The notes under the pieces: model-generated | Database searches by the model: none | The model's input: the letters and a program-made list of their open reading frames with translations, nothing else | Told to the model about the DNA's origin: nothing | Part shown: positions 63,474-64,000 of the stretch, in pieces | Layout of the letters: every line of letters begins with the position of its first letter | Position numbering within the stretch: position 1 is the first letter of the stretch | Position numbers and translations under genes: made by a program | From: Rheinheimera sp. 1928-s | GTDB taxonomy: Bacteria; Pseudomonadota; Gammaproteobacteria; Enterobacterales; Alteromonadaceae | Assembly (NCBI RefSeq): GCF_029269265.1 | Contig: NZ_JARIXP010000007.1 | Span: 1 to 64,000, forward strand | Direction: 5' to 3' | Length of the DNA stretch: 64,000 bases

Positions 63474-64000
63474 TTAATTAAAATGGAACATGCCTTTAAA
63501 ACTGCTGGGAATTAATCCTGTCCAGCGCTTAAAAGCACGACGAAAGTTGTGTTCATCTGAATAGCCCAGCTTTAGGGCCAATTGGCGGTTTGAATACTGG
63601 CCTTGTTGCAGTAAATTGCGGGCAGCGTCACGACGCACTTCATCTATTAAACGGGCAAAATTAGTGTCATGCCGACTGAGCAAACGTTTAAGTGCGCTAT
63701 TGCTCAGCCCTAAAGCCAAAGCCACCTGCTCCTGACTTAACAACTGAGGTAAAGCGCGCTGTTGCAACCGACAAATACTTTCCAGTATTCCTCGTTGTTT
63801 TATCAACACATGGTTCAGCTGACGGCAGGTTCGTCTGGCCGCTTTAAATTGATCCGCGTCGGCATCACTAAAAGCCTGCTGCCACAGGGGTAATGGAATA
63901 CGTAAAGTGTCGCAGGGCTGATTGACACTCAGCTCACAGCCCCATTGCAACTGATACTGCAATTGGTGTTCAGCGCAAGCCTGCTGTAACTGCACACTCA
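63474..64000 (-). CDS. AraC-family transcriptional regulator, C-terminal part
   Basis: The gene runs off the right edge; about 175 residues are visible. Two helix-turn-helix motifs are present (QEQVALALGLSNSALKRLLSRHDTNFARLIDEVRRDAARNLL and NRQLALKLGYSDEHNFRRAFKRWTGLIPSSF). The upstream part is a helical region of the Arabinose_bd-type sensor. It is co-oriented with the phosphoesterase gene but separate from it by 25 bases, so it may control or precede it in a transcript. Confidence 0.88.
   Translation of the reverse strand, partial: SVQLQQACAEHQLQYQLQWGCELSVNQPCDTLRIPLPLWQQAFSDADADQFKAARRTCRQLNHVLIKQRGILESICRLQQRALPQLLSQEQVALALGLSNSALKRLLSRHDTNFARLIDEVRRDAARNLLQQGQYSNRQLALKLGYSDEHNFRRAFKRWTGLIPSSFKGMFHFN

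Noticed and set aside
1-64000. CRISPR array, rRNA or tRNA genes, prophage
   Set aside because: No regularly spaced repeats, no cloverleaf-like or rRNA sequence and no run of phage genes were seen; the two recombinases belong to an integron and an IS91-like element.

Overview
The window looks like chromosomal DNA of a marine or freshwater gammaproteobacterium of the Rheinheimera/Alishewanella/Shewanella kind. This is inferred from gene content: an S46 peptidase, AcpH, RraB, SixA, an ImuA-ImuB-DnaE2 cassette, RlmA/RlmC/RlmJ, many TonB- and c-di-GMP-type genes, and a sedentary-type integron integrase. No rRNA or tRNA gene and no CRISPR array was seen. Most of the window is ordinary core or shell chromosome; the accessory parts are the left 3.7 kb and the segment around 38.3-40.6 kb.

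Region 1 (1-3.7 kb) is the integrase end of an integron. intI (2531-3502, +) is preceded by a near-consensus LexA box. The array runs leftwards from an attI-like core site (GTTGAAC on the minus strand, 2302-2308). The first cassette position is occupied by a two-gene IS91-like element (tyrosine recombinase plus HUH transposase, AUGA-coupled) that abuts that core site. Beyond it lies a small minus-strand cassette ORF whose last residues are encoded inside an attC site cut by the window edge.

Region 2 (3.7-10.4 kb) holds a secreted S46 dipeptidyl-peptidase, membrane proteins including YccF, an alkyltransferase-like protein, a 2H phosphoesterase and a CynX-type MFS transporter. Region 3 (10.5-15.9 kb) is the SOS mutasome operon imuA-imuB-dnaE2, with its own LexA box. 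Both LexA boxes sit within 8 kb of each other, so SOS may drive cassette shuffling and error-prone synthesis together.

Region 4 (15.9-38.3 kb) has an ion channel, regulators, a LysR gene divergent from doxX-pirin, acpH/sixA overlapping tail to tail, rraB and a yebC paralogue, yjjX, an FMN reductase, a diguanylate cyclase, ahpC-ahpF, a lytic transglycosylase, a lipoprotein built of seven DGSG repeats, and a LytS/LytTR two-component pair. Region 5 (37.4-40.6 kb) has an intact TrmH-family methyltransferase, an AT-rich segment carrying an esterase, and a truncated second TrmH-family gene.

Region 6 (40.7-64 kb) carries rlmJ, an S1/P1 nuclease, a degenerate response regulator with a helical tail, rlmA, an orphan cache-domain protein, a degenerate HD-GYP-like protein, a serine hydrolase, ygjP with a hairpin over its GTG start, an ECF sigma/anti-sigma-like pair next to a TonB-like gene, an orphan GAF-GspE ATPase, an Aer-like chemoreceptor, rlmC, a dienelactone hydrolase, a SIMPL protein, two related tiny lipoproteins, a calcineurin-like lipoprotein and the C-terminal part of an AraC regulator.
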